From Fragilaria crotonensis (Eukaryota; Bacillariophyta; Fragilariophyceae; Fragilariales; Fragilariaceae): a DNA stretch of 64,000 bases. The notes beneath the pieces are model-generated. The model was not told where the DNA came from and ran no database searches. It saw only the letters and a list, made by a program, of their open reading frames with translations. The translations under genes were made by a program, and so were the position numbers. The first letter of the stretch is position 1, and each line of letters begins with the position of its first letter. Positions 11,947-22,374 of the stretch are shown here, one piece after another. Location: contig JAKSYS010000132.1 in the NCBI GenBank assembly GCA_022925895.1, positions 46,001-110,000 of the forward strand. The letters are read 5' to 3'.

Positions 11947-12840
11947 TCACTTAATATATGGCTGTACTAGATTCATGAGCTGATTCTTCATCAAAGCACC
12001 CTCCACTCGTTTGACTTCCTGGTCGCCTTGAAAGACTATAACGGTGGGAAAAGCCTGGACTTTGAGTTTGCGAGACCAATCAGGGTATTGATCCGAATCG
12101 ATCTTGGCAACACGGACCTTGTCACCAAATTCTGCGGCCACTTGGGCCAACTCGGGTGCCATTAGCTTGCATGGACCACACCACGTTGCGAAGACATCCA
12201 ACAAAAGGGGTGTGGGTGACTCAGTCTTCAATTCGTCAGCGAGCTGCAAGTCAGTGAGTTCTCCAACTTGACCGGGAGAAATGTACGCGGAGAAGATTGA
12301 CGCGGCTTCCCTAGCCTCGAGAAGGGCTTGGACCAAGTCTTCCTTCTCAAACATGCCAGCCCAACGAATATTTCTCCGCCCACATTCCGCTCGCAATTCC
12401 GATACTCGCATGGAACGAAGTTCCTGTGCGGTAGCTTTTACGTCAAATGTGGAGGGTAATCCTATTGTTTTCTTAACTGATGCCGATGTACCTGAATGCG
12501 GGGGAGTATCATTTTGGACTGGGCTGTCCTTGTTGACACTGTTTTTCTCGCCATGTTCTCGCGCACGTTGGAGACGCTCCGTCAAAGATTCGCGATCAAA
12601 GCAGTCTGCAAACGAAACCCCTCGTTCCTTCAATTCATCTCGAATCTCTCGCATTCGCATCGAGGCAATATCAGCATCTTGATTTTTAGAAAAAGCAAGC
12701 GTACACCTTCTTTTACCGAGGCGATGCAGGACATTTGGGTGGCAACTCGAGGGTCTCGCAATCACAAAGGACGACACCGTAGATGATGTCAAACATGTCC
12801 ACATCAAGGTCAACATAGCGAAGAGAGAAGTCAGAAACAT
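11947..12840 (-). CDS. Plastid-targeted thioredoxin with two SAP-like motifs
   Basis: The ATG at 12,840 gives 297 residues. The first 22 residues form a signal peptide, followed by SSFVIARPS, which resembles the ASAFAP cleavage motif of diatom bipartite plastid presequences. Two related helix-turn-helix-like blocks follow, at about 61-93 and 144-176 (RVSELRAECGRRNIRWAGMF, then KEDLVQAL), typical of SAP/ARMET-type motifs. The C-terminal 105 residues are a complete thioredoxin fold: active site W-C-G-P-C at 220-224, KIDSD, and the cis-proline motif FPT at 264-266. It should reduce disulfides in the plastid stroma. The SAP-like blocks could bind nucleic acid or protein, which would tether the redox domain; that is inference. 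Confidence 0.9.
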   Translation of the reverse strand: MFLTSLFAMLTLMWTCLTSSTVSSFVIARPSSCHPNVLHRLGKRRCTLAFSKNQDADIASMRMREIRDELKERGVSFADCFDRESLTERLQRAREHGEKNSVNKDSPVQNDTPPHSGTSASVKKTIGLPSTFDVKATAQELRSMRVSELRAECGRRNIRWAGMFEKEDLVQALLEAREAASIFSAYISPGQVGELTDLQLADELKTESPTPLLLDVFATWCGPCKLMAPELAQVAAEFGDKVRVAKIDSDQYPDWSRKLKVQAFPTVIVFQGDQEVKRVEGALMKNQLMNLVQPYIK

Positions 12841-13790
12841 GGCGTTAGACGACAAGCCAGTTCTCGTAAGCGCTAGTAGGACGATGTGCTGTTGGATGGG
12901 ATCAAGTAATGGGCGACGCAATAAATGAATAACGATTTACTACATCGTTACACAGCTGACATCAGTGCAGACTGCAGACTGCATTAATGTGCATACAGAA
13001 GGAGTTCAGACTTTCAAACATAAAATACAGTACAGTACAAGGTACAGCACTCTACTTGATGTGGCGGTCTGCTGGAGTTTGGTTCTACCAGTACTCCATA
13101 CCCGTACTTCCTACTTCGAGCACTCGAGTACTACGTAGTTCATCCATACCAGGTCCCGTACTCCAGTACTGTACTTTTCTCGAATTCCAGTAGAACATAT
13201 GCATACAAGGTGCTACCTCGTACGAGTACCGGGTACTCTACTAGTACATATGCACAATGCATACTGCATACACTCTGAGAACGTGGTAAAAGCAGCACAG
13301 AAGTACAAGTACTCCGGACTCCGGACCTACAAGTAGTACGACGATTCAGGTACGAAGTGTATGCTGTACGCCTGTAGTACTTCGAGTCTATTATCTACCG
13401 GTACAATACGACGTAATACCGTAATACGTAATACAAGACGCTGTATCAGTATCGTATTCCAGTACCAGAATGCTACTACTTGGTACTGTAGTAGGACCCG
13501 GTGTTTGAAACGGTCCTGGACTAGGAGACTGTATGGCTGCCATATGCATAGGAGTTTCGTAGGCTTCGGTTCTCGCCGTACGTCTACCGTCGGCCACTAT
13601 GGAGTCTGGAGTACAAATACTTCAGTACTATGACATATACCGGAGTACCTGTGTCGGAGTCGCTGCCTGAATACAGATGCGGTCCAAACGGTTACAGCAT
13701 TGATTTTCGCTGTCATCTCGTCGCTTTTGGACCGTTTCGTACGGGAACTCCGAGTGTATGTGAGAAGCGATACAGAATTTTCTGCGAGCA
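12841..13790. repeat. GTAC-rich intergenic region between divergent genes
   Basis: No gene is seen. From about 13,020 to 13,660 the sequence is full of short words centred on GTAC (AGTACT, TACTGTAC, GTACTACGTAG). It separates the divergent thioredoxin (-) and esterase-rhomboid (+) genes, so both promoters must lie here. The same composition recurs in other host intergenic regions of the window, for example at 16.9-17.5, 24.9-25.1, 30.6-31.0 and 58.9-59.6 kb. Confidence 0.55.
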
Positions 13791-16283
13791 ATGACAATGT
13801 TGGTGCGGCTCCTCCTGCTCCTCTCTTGGCTCCACGGCTTCGCCGTTCATGCCGAAGAGGAGCAAACCACTAACACAGTGGGAGGATGCGATGATGACAG
13901 CGTGAGCGACACGATCCCGCTCTCGAAACTTGCGCCAAACCAATTTTTCAAAATCTGTCCCTCACAGCTAGCAGGCAGCAACAGCGACCTGCTGGGACAG
14001 CCCATTTGCGGAGACGGTACAAACTTTGCATTCTTCGCGACGAAGCCGATCCAACGCAAGGCGAATACTGAGAAGATTCTGATTGAATTCATGGGTGGTG
14101 GAGCCTGTTGGGATGATGAAACATGCGGGTATAACGCTGCTGCAACTACTTTTCCTGAGAAGTTGAACAACTTCGTTGGCTACTCTTGCTCCGAAGTTGC
14201 CTACTCAACAAACAATTTAAACGGATATCCTATCAATATGCTGTGCTCTCATTCGATTGGAAATACAGACTTCACCGAGTACAACACCGTCATTGTCCCG
14301 TATTGTACGCAGGATATTCATCTCGGTGATAAGACGATCACGTACGACGATGGCCTTACTATGAATCATCGTGGGGGCCACAATACCATGGGAGTTCTAC
14401 GATGGATCTTTAAGAACTTTGAGAACCCGTCTCACATCGTCTTGACAGGGTGTTCCGCCGGCGGGGCTATACTTCCGATCGCTTATGATTTGATTCGCAA
14501 ACACTACAGTCGAGTTGGACGGAGGACTGTCCAGATCAGCACTATTGGCGATTCTCCTGTCTATCTTACACCCAGCTACTTCCTGAAGAACGTTTTTAGT
14601 AACTGGTATCCAGACACCGTCATGAATAAGATTGGTTTCAACTTTTACAAGTGGCGTTACTCTGATGACTATCCCACGCGAACCTGGAGCCATATTCTCA
14701 AAAGGGGTTCTAACAAGGATCAGTGGGGGTTTGTATCACACACCGATGATCCAATCTCCTTGATTTACTACCAATGGATGTCCGGAAATGGAGCAGATGA
14801 TGGAGGGCGGCGACGATTGGAGGACGGGGATGACCAAAGTCGGTGGTACAGCGAGCTCACGTCATCGCTGTCTACTATTCAGAAGCAGCACAAGAATGTT
14901 GCAACATTCTGGATAGAAAGCGAAGGTCACTGCAGTTTCGGACTCTACTACCCGTTGCAGGAAGATGGTTTTAAGGACTGGGCATTTCAAATTGTTCGGG
15001 AACATCGAATGGGGAGCACGGCGCATTCCACTGCTTTTTTCTTCCTGTCCGTCGCCATAGGAGCCCTTGTTTTTGCGGGAGCCTACTACGCACGGCGCCG
15101 CAGCAACCGTGAAATGAATGTCGTCAGCAGTGAAGGTTTTATGGAGGATTCTACCGTCGCTGATGACGAATCACTTGCCAAGGACTCGCGAAAGAGCACA
15201 ACCTGCTTCAAATCGTGTGCCAAGTCGGTCACTACATTTCCGTTCACTGCATCTTACACTGTGGCAGCGACCATTTACTTCATGACGATGCTCGTTACAC
15301 AAGGCTTTGTTCACCCGCTTAATAATCCTTCTCTTGGCCCTTCAGCCATATCGTTGAGTCATTTTGGGATCAACAATCCATCTCTGGTTGTATATCAAGG
15401 CCAAGTATTTCGGCTCCTAGTCTCTTCCTTCCTATGCAGCGGCGTGCTTACATACTTAATTCTACTTCTGTGCCTCTGGTTCTACGCCAGACCGTTGGAG
15501 AAAATGCTGCACAACCATCTCCAGTTTGGCAGCGTCTTTATCCTCCTCATCCTTGGTACCAACATTACCTTCGCCCTGGTCGGCAACGGTGCAAGTTGTT
15601 CAAGTGTCGCCTTGGCGATTGGCCTTAATACGGTCTACATAATTCTTTGCCGTCGTCTCGAAGACTCCTCGATCGTTGGCATTACATTTGGCACTATCTT
15701 CATGACTTTGTTGGTCGTCTTTGTCTTCCCCTTCAACAGCTGGATCATGCTCCTGGCCGGTATCATTGTCGGCGCTTTGGTGTCCATGTTGGTGATAACT
15801 ATCGCCAGTAAGGAGCCAAGCATGATTCAAGATGATGGCTTGGAGAACTCTAATCTTGACGTAAATCCCGTCAAGCTCTCGCGACGAGGGCTATCAGGAT
15901 TTTGCGGCATTCTATTTGTCATGTTTCTCGTGCTACTGTTCCGCATTCGACGCCCGAATAAACTCTACCTGGAACCTTTTTATACAGGTTGCAACGTGAT
16001 GTATGCCGCGGGCGACGACGTGGCTAATGTCATGAGCAAATACGGATCAAGCTTTCGTCGCCGCCTTGAGGACGAGAACATTTGCGCTCAATTTTGCATT
16101 CCTCACCTAGCGTCGAAAGCGACTGTCTTTGGTGCGCAGCGCCTTTTGAGCCTGCCGCTGGTTCTCGGGGAATGTGAAGACATTGGCTATGATGTGCACA
16201 TGGCAGACAAAACTGTTCAAGTTTCAGGGTATTCTCTCGATTTTGAGATTTTCACGATGTCCGATGATGAAGAGGAACGATAG
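13791..16283 (+). CDS. Pectinacetylesterase/Notum-like hydrolase fused to a degenerate rhomboid
   Basis: This is 830 residues from the ATG at 13,791, with no intron. Residues 1-21 are a signal peptide. Residues about 45-405 match the pectinacetylesterase/NOTUM carboxylesterase family: FMGGGACWDD (100-109), GCSAGG with nucleophile S222, DDP at 319-321 as candidate acid, and EGHCSFG with H380. A transmembrane segment (about 413-433) leads to a cytosolic-looking linker. A polytopic module at 485-670 resembles rhomboid: GQVFRLLVSSFL, LWFYARPLE, GNGASCSS and NSWIMLLAGIIVGAL. The serine of the G-x-S motif is kept (S602), but the histidine expected before L-x-G is a methionine (M653), so proteolysis is doubtful. 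A further hydrophobic segment and a hydrophilic tail follow. It probably deacylates a glycan or lipid outside the cytosol. Cysteines are numerous in the secreted part. Confidence 0.8.
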   Translation: MTMLVRLLLLLSWLHGFAVHAEEEQTTNTVGGCDDDSVSDTIPLSKLAPNQFFKICPSQLAGSNSDLLGQPICGDGTNFAFFATKPIQRKANTEKILIEFMGGGACWDDETCGYNAAATTFPEKLNNFVGYSCSEVAYSTNNLNGYPINMLCSHSIGNTDFTEYNTVIVPYCTQDIHLGDKTITYDDGLTMNHRGGHNTMGVLRWIFKNFENPSHIVLTGCSAGGAILPIAYDLIRKHYSRVGRRTVQISTIGDSPVYLTPSYFLKNVFSNWYPDTVMNKIGFNFYKWRYSDDYPTRTWSHILKRGSNKDQWGFVSHTDDPISLIYYQWMSGNGADDGGRRRLEDGDDQSRWYSELTSSLSTIQKQHKNVATFWIESEGHCSFGLYYPLQEDGFKDWAFQIVREHRMGSTAHSTAFFFLSVAIGALVFAGAYYARRRSNREMNVVSSEGFMEDSTVADDESLAKDSRKSTTCFKSCAKSVTTFPFTASYTVAATIYFMTMLVTQGFVHPLNNPSLGPSAISLSHFGINNPSLVVYQGQVFRLLVSSFLCSGVLTYLILLLCLWFYARPLEKMLHNHLQFGSVFILLILGTNITFALVGNGASCSSVALAIGLNTVYIILCRRLEDSSIVGITFGTIFMTLLVVFVFPFNSWIMLLAGIIVGALVSMLVITIASKEPSMIQDDGLENSNLDVNPVKLSRRGLSGFCGILFVMFLVLLFRIRRPNKLYLEPFYTGCNVMYAAGDDVANVMSKYGSSFRRRLEDENICAQFCIPHLASKATVFGAQRLLSLPLVLGECEDIGYDVHMADKTVQVSGYSLDFEIFTMSDDEEER

Positions 16284-16467
16284 TGTGAACTTTAATTCAT
16301 GTTTCTTGTTGTAATTTCACTTTCAAAATCTCACGTTTAGATAGGACCTACTTCAGCCTCAATCGCCAACAATAACAACTTCTATACGTCTCATCGAAAG
16401 CTCACTAATTCCTAATTCCCAACAATTTCAGAGATCACGAGCACCTTCCCGAACCTTTGTGCCACAC

Positions 16468-16880
16468 CTAATGCCAGTCACCGCCCGTCTGTTCAAGCAT
16501 ACAATCAATCTGATCTTGATCATCGAGTTCCAACATCTTGGGGGTCGAGTTTTCGTCGATGCGCTCGCCATCGAGCATGAAACGGAGCGATGTTGCCTGC
16601 ACGCCTTTGCGTTGAGCGTACGTGTCGAAGACCTTGGACATCTTGGTCGTTTTCTTGATCTTGAAAAACGTCTCTTCCCCAGTCTTACGGTCGACGACGA
16701 GAAGAGACAAGGATGAGTCAAAAAGTAATACAGTCGATTAGTACGACAATGAAAGCAAATTAAACCCTAGCAAACAATTCAATAACTAGTGTCTCCAATT
16801 CTCGTCCTAGCACTCACCTGATCACGGACTCGAATGGTGATTGGTTCGGCAACCTCCGCCTTGTTATCTTCGCTCGACAT
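16468..16880 (-). CDS. SUMO: SUMO (small ubiquitin-like modifier), two exons
   Basis: Exon 1 is 16,880-16,818 (21 codons, from MSSEDNK to RVRDQ). The intron is 16,817-16,684 (134 bp, GTGAGT...AAG). Exon 2 is 16,683-16,468 (71 codons plus TAG). The phase-0 junction joins ITIRVRDQ to TGEETFFKIK, giving a 92-residue protein. It has the ubiquitin fold and SUMO hallmarks: FFKIKKTTKM, FMLDGERI, TPKMLELDDQDQID, and the QTGG processing site followed by DWH. Ulp/SENP proteases would remove those last three residues to expose GG for conjugation. The gene converges on the esterase-rhomboid gene, with 184 bp between stops. A MULE encoding a Ulp1-type protease lies about 660 bp upstream of the start. Confidence 0.95.
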
Positions 16881-17534
16881 GATTTGTTGATGATTATCTC
16901 TGGTGGAGTAGACCTTCACTTGATTATTGTTAATGACAATGATGATTGATCGGGGAGCTGGCACCGCAATTCGAAGTCTTTCGTACTCGAAGCAAGTAGA
17001 ATTTACAGTGTATATTTAGGTACTCCGACACTTTCGTTGGCGCGCGCGGCAGATTGTGCGTGAGCAGGTAAAGAACAGAGATATCCGGAGTGAAGAGAGC
17101 TAAACTTCTCGTTTCCAGGCTTCCCATCGCCTTCGCAGTTTTCAGAGTGCGAGGCGTGGAGGGATTGTTTTCGTGAGGGAGCCGTACAAGCAGTACAAGT
17201 ACTCGTATTTCGTACCAGTACACAAAGTCCCATTGCATGTACTGTACGTATGCCGGTGAATATGTACTGAGTACATGTACTGTACGTATGCCGGTAAATA
17301 TGTATGAATACTGATTATTGAGTTGTACCTGGTACCTGGTACTACCAGGTACTAGTAGAACCTCCTGTATTTCTGTGCTCTCCGTTTCTGGGTCATTGTA
17401 CTGGTACAAGCATGTACTACAATGAATACTGGAGTACGGTGATACTGTGCTTCGATCTTCGATAACAGAGTACACTACCAGTACCTGGTACAAAAATTGC
17501 CAGTACGACAGTATTTCGATTTACTTGTGACCGT
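16881..17534. repeat. GTAC-saturated region upstream of SUMO
   Basis: No ORF with coding character is present. By eye I count about 22 GTAC tetramers between 17,161 and 17,520, where random sequence would give one or two. The region must hold the SUMO promoter. Confidence 0.6.
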
Positions 17535-17543
17535 TTATTTTTT

Positions 17544-18115
17544 GGGGAAATTACAATATCGCGTGTTTTTCAGCCACTTTTCAATATAGTACAATGACCC
17601 TCTATATACAACTTTACATCTTACTATATCACCGATTTGCTTTTGACGTTTACAATATCACGCATACATTTGTTCATATATTACTATATCACGCAAACGT
17701 GATATAGTAACACATTTTGTCGCCAGCCACATCTTCTCTCCACAGATAACATGGTACACCGTATTGTAGCCAATGTCATAAATGAAGAATGGCCAACCTT
17801 GCACCACAACCTCTTTCTCTGTCATTTTGTTTCAATCTCTTGTACCTCTCAGTTTGATTGCGCTAATGTGGTAGTTGTTATCACTCTTGTAGTGTGGTCA
17901 TTATTTGCGTTGTGCTTCGTCTGTGTTGAACGTTCAAATTCAAATTGACCATTGTGGGCGATGCATTTGAATCAACTGAACCTGATACAGTAGTCTACGC
18001 ACCTTTTGGTATACAGTACCATAATGTTCATCTGAGAAGTACATGAACCTAAATCCAGCCGCTTGTCGTCACCCTCATCGAATGCAACATGACGCATATA
18101 GTTGTTATGCACACT
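17544..18115 (+). repeat. MULE-1 left terminal inverted repeat
   Basis: This 572-bp repeat pairs with 22,375-22,945. It contains spaced copies of an ATATCAC/ATATCGCG word and one strong hairpin (17,681-17,710). A 65-codon open frame inside it (17,751-17,948) appears in all four TIRs of the window simply because the TIR is repeated. Confidence 0.9.
17681..17710. repeat. Hairpin inside the MULE TIR
   Basis: TTACTATATCACG, loop CAAA, CGTGATATAGTAA: 13-bp perfect arms around a 4-nt loop. It is repeated in every TIR, for example at about 22,780-22,810 on the other strand and 51,201-51,230. It is a candidate transposase-binding or structural signal. Confidence 0.75.
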
Positions 18116-20212
18116 TGAACTACCTGCCTATTAGAGACTACTAGCTGGGGCAACCGTTTGTCGTGGCCGGCCGCAGCCACTTCTAGGCACGGACTTTCAG
18201 ATGCATGAGCACGGCCAGCGGCTACAATCTTCTCCTTTGCCGCAGTGAAAGTGCCAAATAAGTGATTTGCACCTTTCCAACCAGTTCCTACGGGCGCAGC
18301 ACCTTCACCGTCTGGCCTAGACACAGATGTGCAGTGCCTCAGTGCACGCCATCCCAGCTGATGGCAGTTGCATGAGAAAGCTTTATGGCGATGCCGTTGT
18401 AATCCGTACCACATTTCCTCTTGCCGTACAAATTTGGAATCAGAAAGTACCAGTTTGATCCACAACCCGGCTTCTCCTCTGTCCATAGACTAAAACCCTG
18501 TGAAGCGTCATTCACATCGAAGTGTGACGCGTTTCCCAGGTCAACGCTTACATCAATTGTGTACCCAACCCGGAGGCCCTTACCATTTCCATCCATCGGA
18601 GCTATTGGCACAAGGGACGAATCGGCTTCCACGTTCTGAACAACAGAAAGGACATCCGGAAAACAGTAGAGGCCAACAGTGGCAAAGGCCTCGACAAAGC
18701 TCCTCAGTAACGGTTGAGGCACCTTATCGTTTGCAGCGAACCCGACAGTTGTCATTCCATCCAACAGGACACGGGTCCCAATTGCGTGCATTGTACCAAC
18801 ATCCCCGGTATTCTGCCTCGCCGTGCCCACCGCTGCTTCTCTCCGAAGGCGAGAATTGTGTTCACCGATCACATCGATGGAAGCAAGTAGGTCATGCCTG
18901 CCCATATGGCAATACGTTGACTCGTGGGAACCATCAAGAATACTCCTCACCATGATAATCGACTTCCTCCCAACTGCACCAGAACCACTGGGGGCGATGT
19001 CGACAATGATATCAACGAATGGGTGTTCCAACGGGTCAATCGTCCAACAAGTGTCGGGGATTTTCAGGTGCAAGCACCCCGGGGCGTAATGTCGACCACC
19101 CACCCTTGCTGAATTCGAGTTGACAAGGCGGCGATTGTATTCTTGCGCACGGTCAGCAACTGGCCACGCACCCACATCGTGTCCAGCAATAATGTCTGGT
19201 GGCATCCGAGGGCCATCATGATCCGCACATTGCGTTGACACGAACACTTCGCGCAGTAACCTTGGTGCTGCTGGATAGTACAAACTCTCCAGGCAGAGAC
19301 CCCAGCACTCGTAACGGAAGCAAACCTCTTCACGTATCCATCCTCTCCAAATTGTAAACGGAAGTCCGACCCCGGTGGAACCTGCACCGACATGTTCGTC
19401 CTTAGTCGAAACCAACTCATGTCGAGAGCAATGCGTGAACCTTCAACACCCTCAGTCTTCCTGCGCCAGTCCCTTGCGCAGTAGAACACTCCCGGCCCCG
19501 GCAGGAAAGCAAGGAGAGTCCTGTACTTGTAGTCGTTGGCATCGTCAAGATCCTCAGGTCCGCTTGCAGGCGCCATAATTACATCATCAGGTCCCAATGC
19601 AACAACGTCCGCGTCACCAGCTTTAAAAGCACTACTTATATTTAAGGTCGCAGCGGCCGTCGGAGTAATCTTTCGGTTACATATCACATCCATGAGAATG
19701 AACTCCGAAAGGTACTTCGAAGTTGTGGCATGTTTCATGAAGACCTCATCCAGTGAGCGCAATTGCGTGATGGCACTGCAATTATCACTAACTTTATAAC
19801 CGGCGGCTTTCACCTGCTCCTCGTCAGCAAGCCGAAGGTCCTTGCAGATCGAACAATTAAGCGCATACGATATCCATCTTAAGGGCGTGCCGCATACCTC
19901 GACCTCGCCACCAATAGTTCCAGTCAAAGCTGCAGAACGAAACGCAATCGTAAAATCGGAAGGGGAAAAAATATCCCTCCCATCCAGGGGGAAGCACTTC
20001 AGTAGCAGTGCCAACACTTTCGGACCTGAAGGGAAGTAATTCCTTCTCGCCCGCTTTCGTGGCATCCTGTTACTGAGCCGCTTCCTCGAGGCGGGCACCG
20101 CCACCACCCTTGGATTATCCTTCCCGAGGTTTAGTACAGTAGTGCGACAAATCGACGTCCGACCTCGCATCTTCAACGCATCATTGTCTTCATTCCGAAC
20201 CAATCCTGACAT
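18049..20212 (-). pseudogene. TE accessory gene, putative Fe(II)/2OG dioxygenase-like (MULE-1 copy)
   Basis: The leftward gene starts at an ATG at 20,212 and covers about 720 codons, with frame breaks near 19,283 and 18,345. Each break is a one-base homopolymer difference from MULE-2 (AAA versus AAAA; GC versus GGC). The basic N-terminus (RKRLSN..PRKRARRN) could bind DNA or direct nuclear entry. The middle part is conserved with the Plavaka-element copy (DYKYRTLLAFLP, GVFYC, LDMSWFRL, CADHDGPRMPPDII). The C-terminal part has VSVDLGNASHFDVNDASQGF, NWYFLIPN and AISWDG..LRHCTSV. This HxD...H pattern on beta-strand-like sequence suggests a double-stranded beta-helix dioxygenase. The 3' end runs into the left TIR. 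Function is inferred; no homologue was searched. Confidence 0.6.
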
Positions 20213-20887
20213 ACTACCGTGAACTCCCAGCTAGATGGCAGGCAGAGACAGCGTATCGTCAGTCAGCAGCACAACAAACACGCCCAGCTAGATGGCAGGG
20301 AACTGATGATGTGCTTCCAAGCGGATCGAATAAATGATGAGCAACGAGCGTCCATGCGCGTCGTCCGTAAGCAGCGCAACAAACACCCCGGCTAGATGGC
20401 AGGAAATGATGATGCGCTCCTCAACAACAGACGCAATGCTGATCAGCAAGAAGTCAATGTGTGTGAGAGGCAGCAAAGTGTGATCAAGGAAATGCATTTT
20501 CGCGCAATTTTGCATTTGGTTGACACCCTGATGTACTGGCGTACACGTATGTATGCATACGTGGTGTAGTATGACGTTGTCATTGCGCGCGTGCAAGACG
20601 TCAAAAAATTCATACATGCCACAGTTCATTAAGTGTCTATTCTTGCGCGCAAGAATAGACACTTAGGGAGTATCTGAACAGATTTGTACCATACCGGTAG
20701 TAATACAACAGCAATGCGGTTTCCAATATACAGTAAAGTATTTCATAAGGATGCAGTGCCGTTTATAACAGTTTTTAAGGAGTGATGCCAATGTAGTACA
20801 AATACAGCATAGCTACTACTTCTTCATCGTCTTCTCAAAGCATTGTTTCCTTTTTGTCGTCAAATACTGATCAGAACACGATAAACC
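20213..20887. promoter_or_regulatory. Divergent promoter region of MULE-1 with direct repeats
   Basis: This is the spacer between the two divergent element genes. GCTAGATGGCAGG occurs three times (near 20,230, 20,287 and 20,391), twice preceded by an AGC.(A/G)CAACAAACAC block. A short hairpin CACGTATG-TATG-CATACGTG lies near 20,546-20,565, and a 36-bp perfect palindrome at 20,630-20,665. MULE-2 carries the same arrangement. Confidence 0.6.
20630..20665. repeat. 36-bp perfect palindrome in the MULE-1 divergent promoter
   Basis: The half-site is TAAGTGTCTATTCTTGCG, followed immediately by its exact reverse complement, with no loop. It is kept without change in MULE-2 at 54,153-54,188. It could be a dimer-binding operator or a cruciform. 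Confidence 0.85.
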
Positions 20888-22350
20888 ATGGCAAAGAAGG
20901 CAAAGAAATGCTTTCCAGGCGATCCCCGCTTTTCGGGATGGATATCTCCAAGTAGCGAGGATATTTCTGCACTACCGCGTAATGCTTGGTTGAGCACGTT
21001 GCTGTTGGACTGCATACTGCAGCGATCTGCGCCGCCGGTGGATGTGACATCCACTGACACTTTTCATATTGGGAGTCTTGGCACCGAACTTACATCCAGT
21101 CATGTAACGATCTGATCACGTATGTACCCAATGGACCCGACGCGGTTCAAGTGGGAGGGCAAACCGACGAAAAGTTTCACGCATTCGTGCATCTTTGCAA
21201 TCTTGTTTCCGATCCCGTCCCGTCAGCAGGCTCCTTATACCGATTGTCTTGGTACACCACTTTTTGTGCTTTGCTTGGATTGTTCGTTCTCTAGTCGAGA
21301 ATTTATTACCAATTTGACAATTTACGATTCCTGCAACGCCGCACTCGTCAAATTAATCCCGACGTCGCAACCATCGTAAAGGAAGTCAACTACTTCGTGC
21401 GGTTCTACATTCTTCAAGAGGAGGAACATGAGCACCTTCGACTGACGGATGAGGCCTTGCTTAAACGAGTGGAGTATGGAGAATGTCCACGTCAGTTGAA
21501 CGGATTTGATTGCGGTTTATTTGCAGTTGGCATCGTTTTGCACCTTGTCGAGGGTAAGGTGATCAAGATGGAAACGTTTACTCAACAAGACATCACCGGT
21601 TTGCGGGCTAAACTGACGGCCGTGTTTGGGGGAGAGGGCACCGGATTAGGGACGACAAGTCAGGTTGTCCGCGCCTGCTTCCCAAAACTGAATGGAAGTA
21701 GCATCCTTGATACTTTTGGTGTGGAGGTACTGGACGTGCCTGCCGCGGAAGTACACCAAGTCAGGTCGGCGGGCGGCAGTTCGATTACGGAGGAGGTGGA
21801 AACTGCTGTGAACAAGGAAAACACGATGGATACTGCTGGCCATTTGGGAAGTGACGAAGACATGGAAACCGCTGTGGAAAAGTGCGCATCACTACTTGAT
21901 GCTACTGACGATGATTCGGCGAATGGCAACGAGGATGCGCTTAGTTATCACACTTGCGAGGACAGCGAGAGCAGTAGTGAGCTTAAGGATGATAATGTTA
22001 CAGATTTTCGAACAGGAAATGAAGGGAGCACCTATGTCATCGGCAATTTGGTGCATCCCTACTACAGTTTCGAGTTTGTACAAAACACGTTCAGGAGCAA
22101 CGTCTTCCCCGTCTGCTTGGAAACACTCGAATATGATGGCGTGACGAAGGAACCAGCATTGCCAAAGCGACAGGCGGGACGCCCGAAGACAAAACGAATT
22201 CGCAGACGAAGTAAATTTGTCGAATTGAAGCAGTCGCCTGTAACATGTTCCATCTGTGGGAAAAGGGGTCACAACCGACGAAGTTGTGTTCCGTCTGTGC
22301 AGAAAGGTGCCAAGTCCAACGAAATTGCCCCAGTCTCTAATAGTGTCTAA
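20888..22350 (+). pseudogene. Ulp1-like protease joined to zinc knuckle, transposase deleted (MULE-1)
   Basis: The ATG at 20,888 (MAKKAKKCFPGD) begins the same protein as MULE-2. The frame breaks several times between 21,075 and 21,390, at one-base homopolymer differences. From about 21,397 it reads on through the Ulp1 C48 active-site region (CPRQLNGFDCGLFAVG, with the Q and C of the protease) and an acidic stretch (..SSSELKDDNVTDF). At about 22,033 it joins directly to the sequence that follows the transposase in MULE-2 (YVIGNLVHPYYSFEF). It ends with the CCHC knuckle CSICGKRGHNRRSC. The transposase and SWIM finger are missing, so this copy cannot move itself; whether its protease is made is doubtful. 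Confidence 0.8.
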
Positions 22351-22374
22351 AAGATAATAGGTAATGACAATTTT

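Noticed and set aside
17751-17948. 65-codon ORF found four times (also near 22,541, 51,271 and 57,720)
   Set aside because: It is part of the MULE terminal inverted repeat; conservation follows from the TIR, and there is no domain or coding signature.
18049-18486. Separate small gene at the MULE-1 left end
   Set aside because: It is the 3' part of the accessory gene, shifted by a one-base homopolymer change relative to MULE-2.
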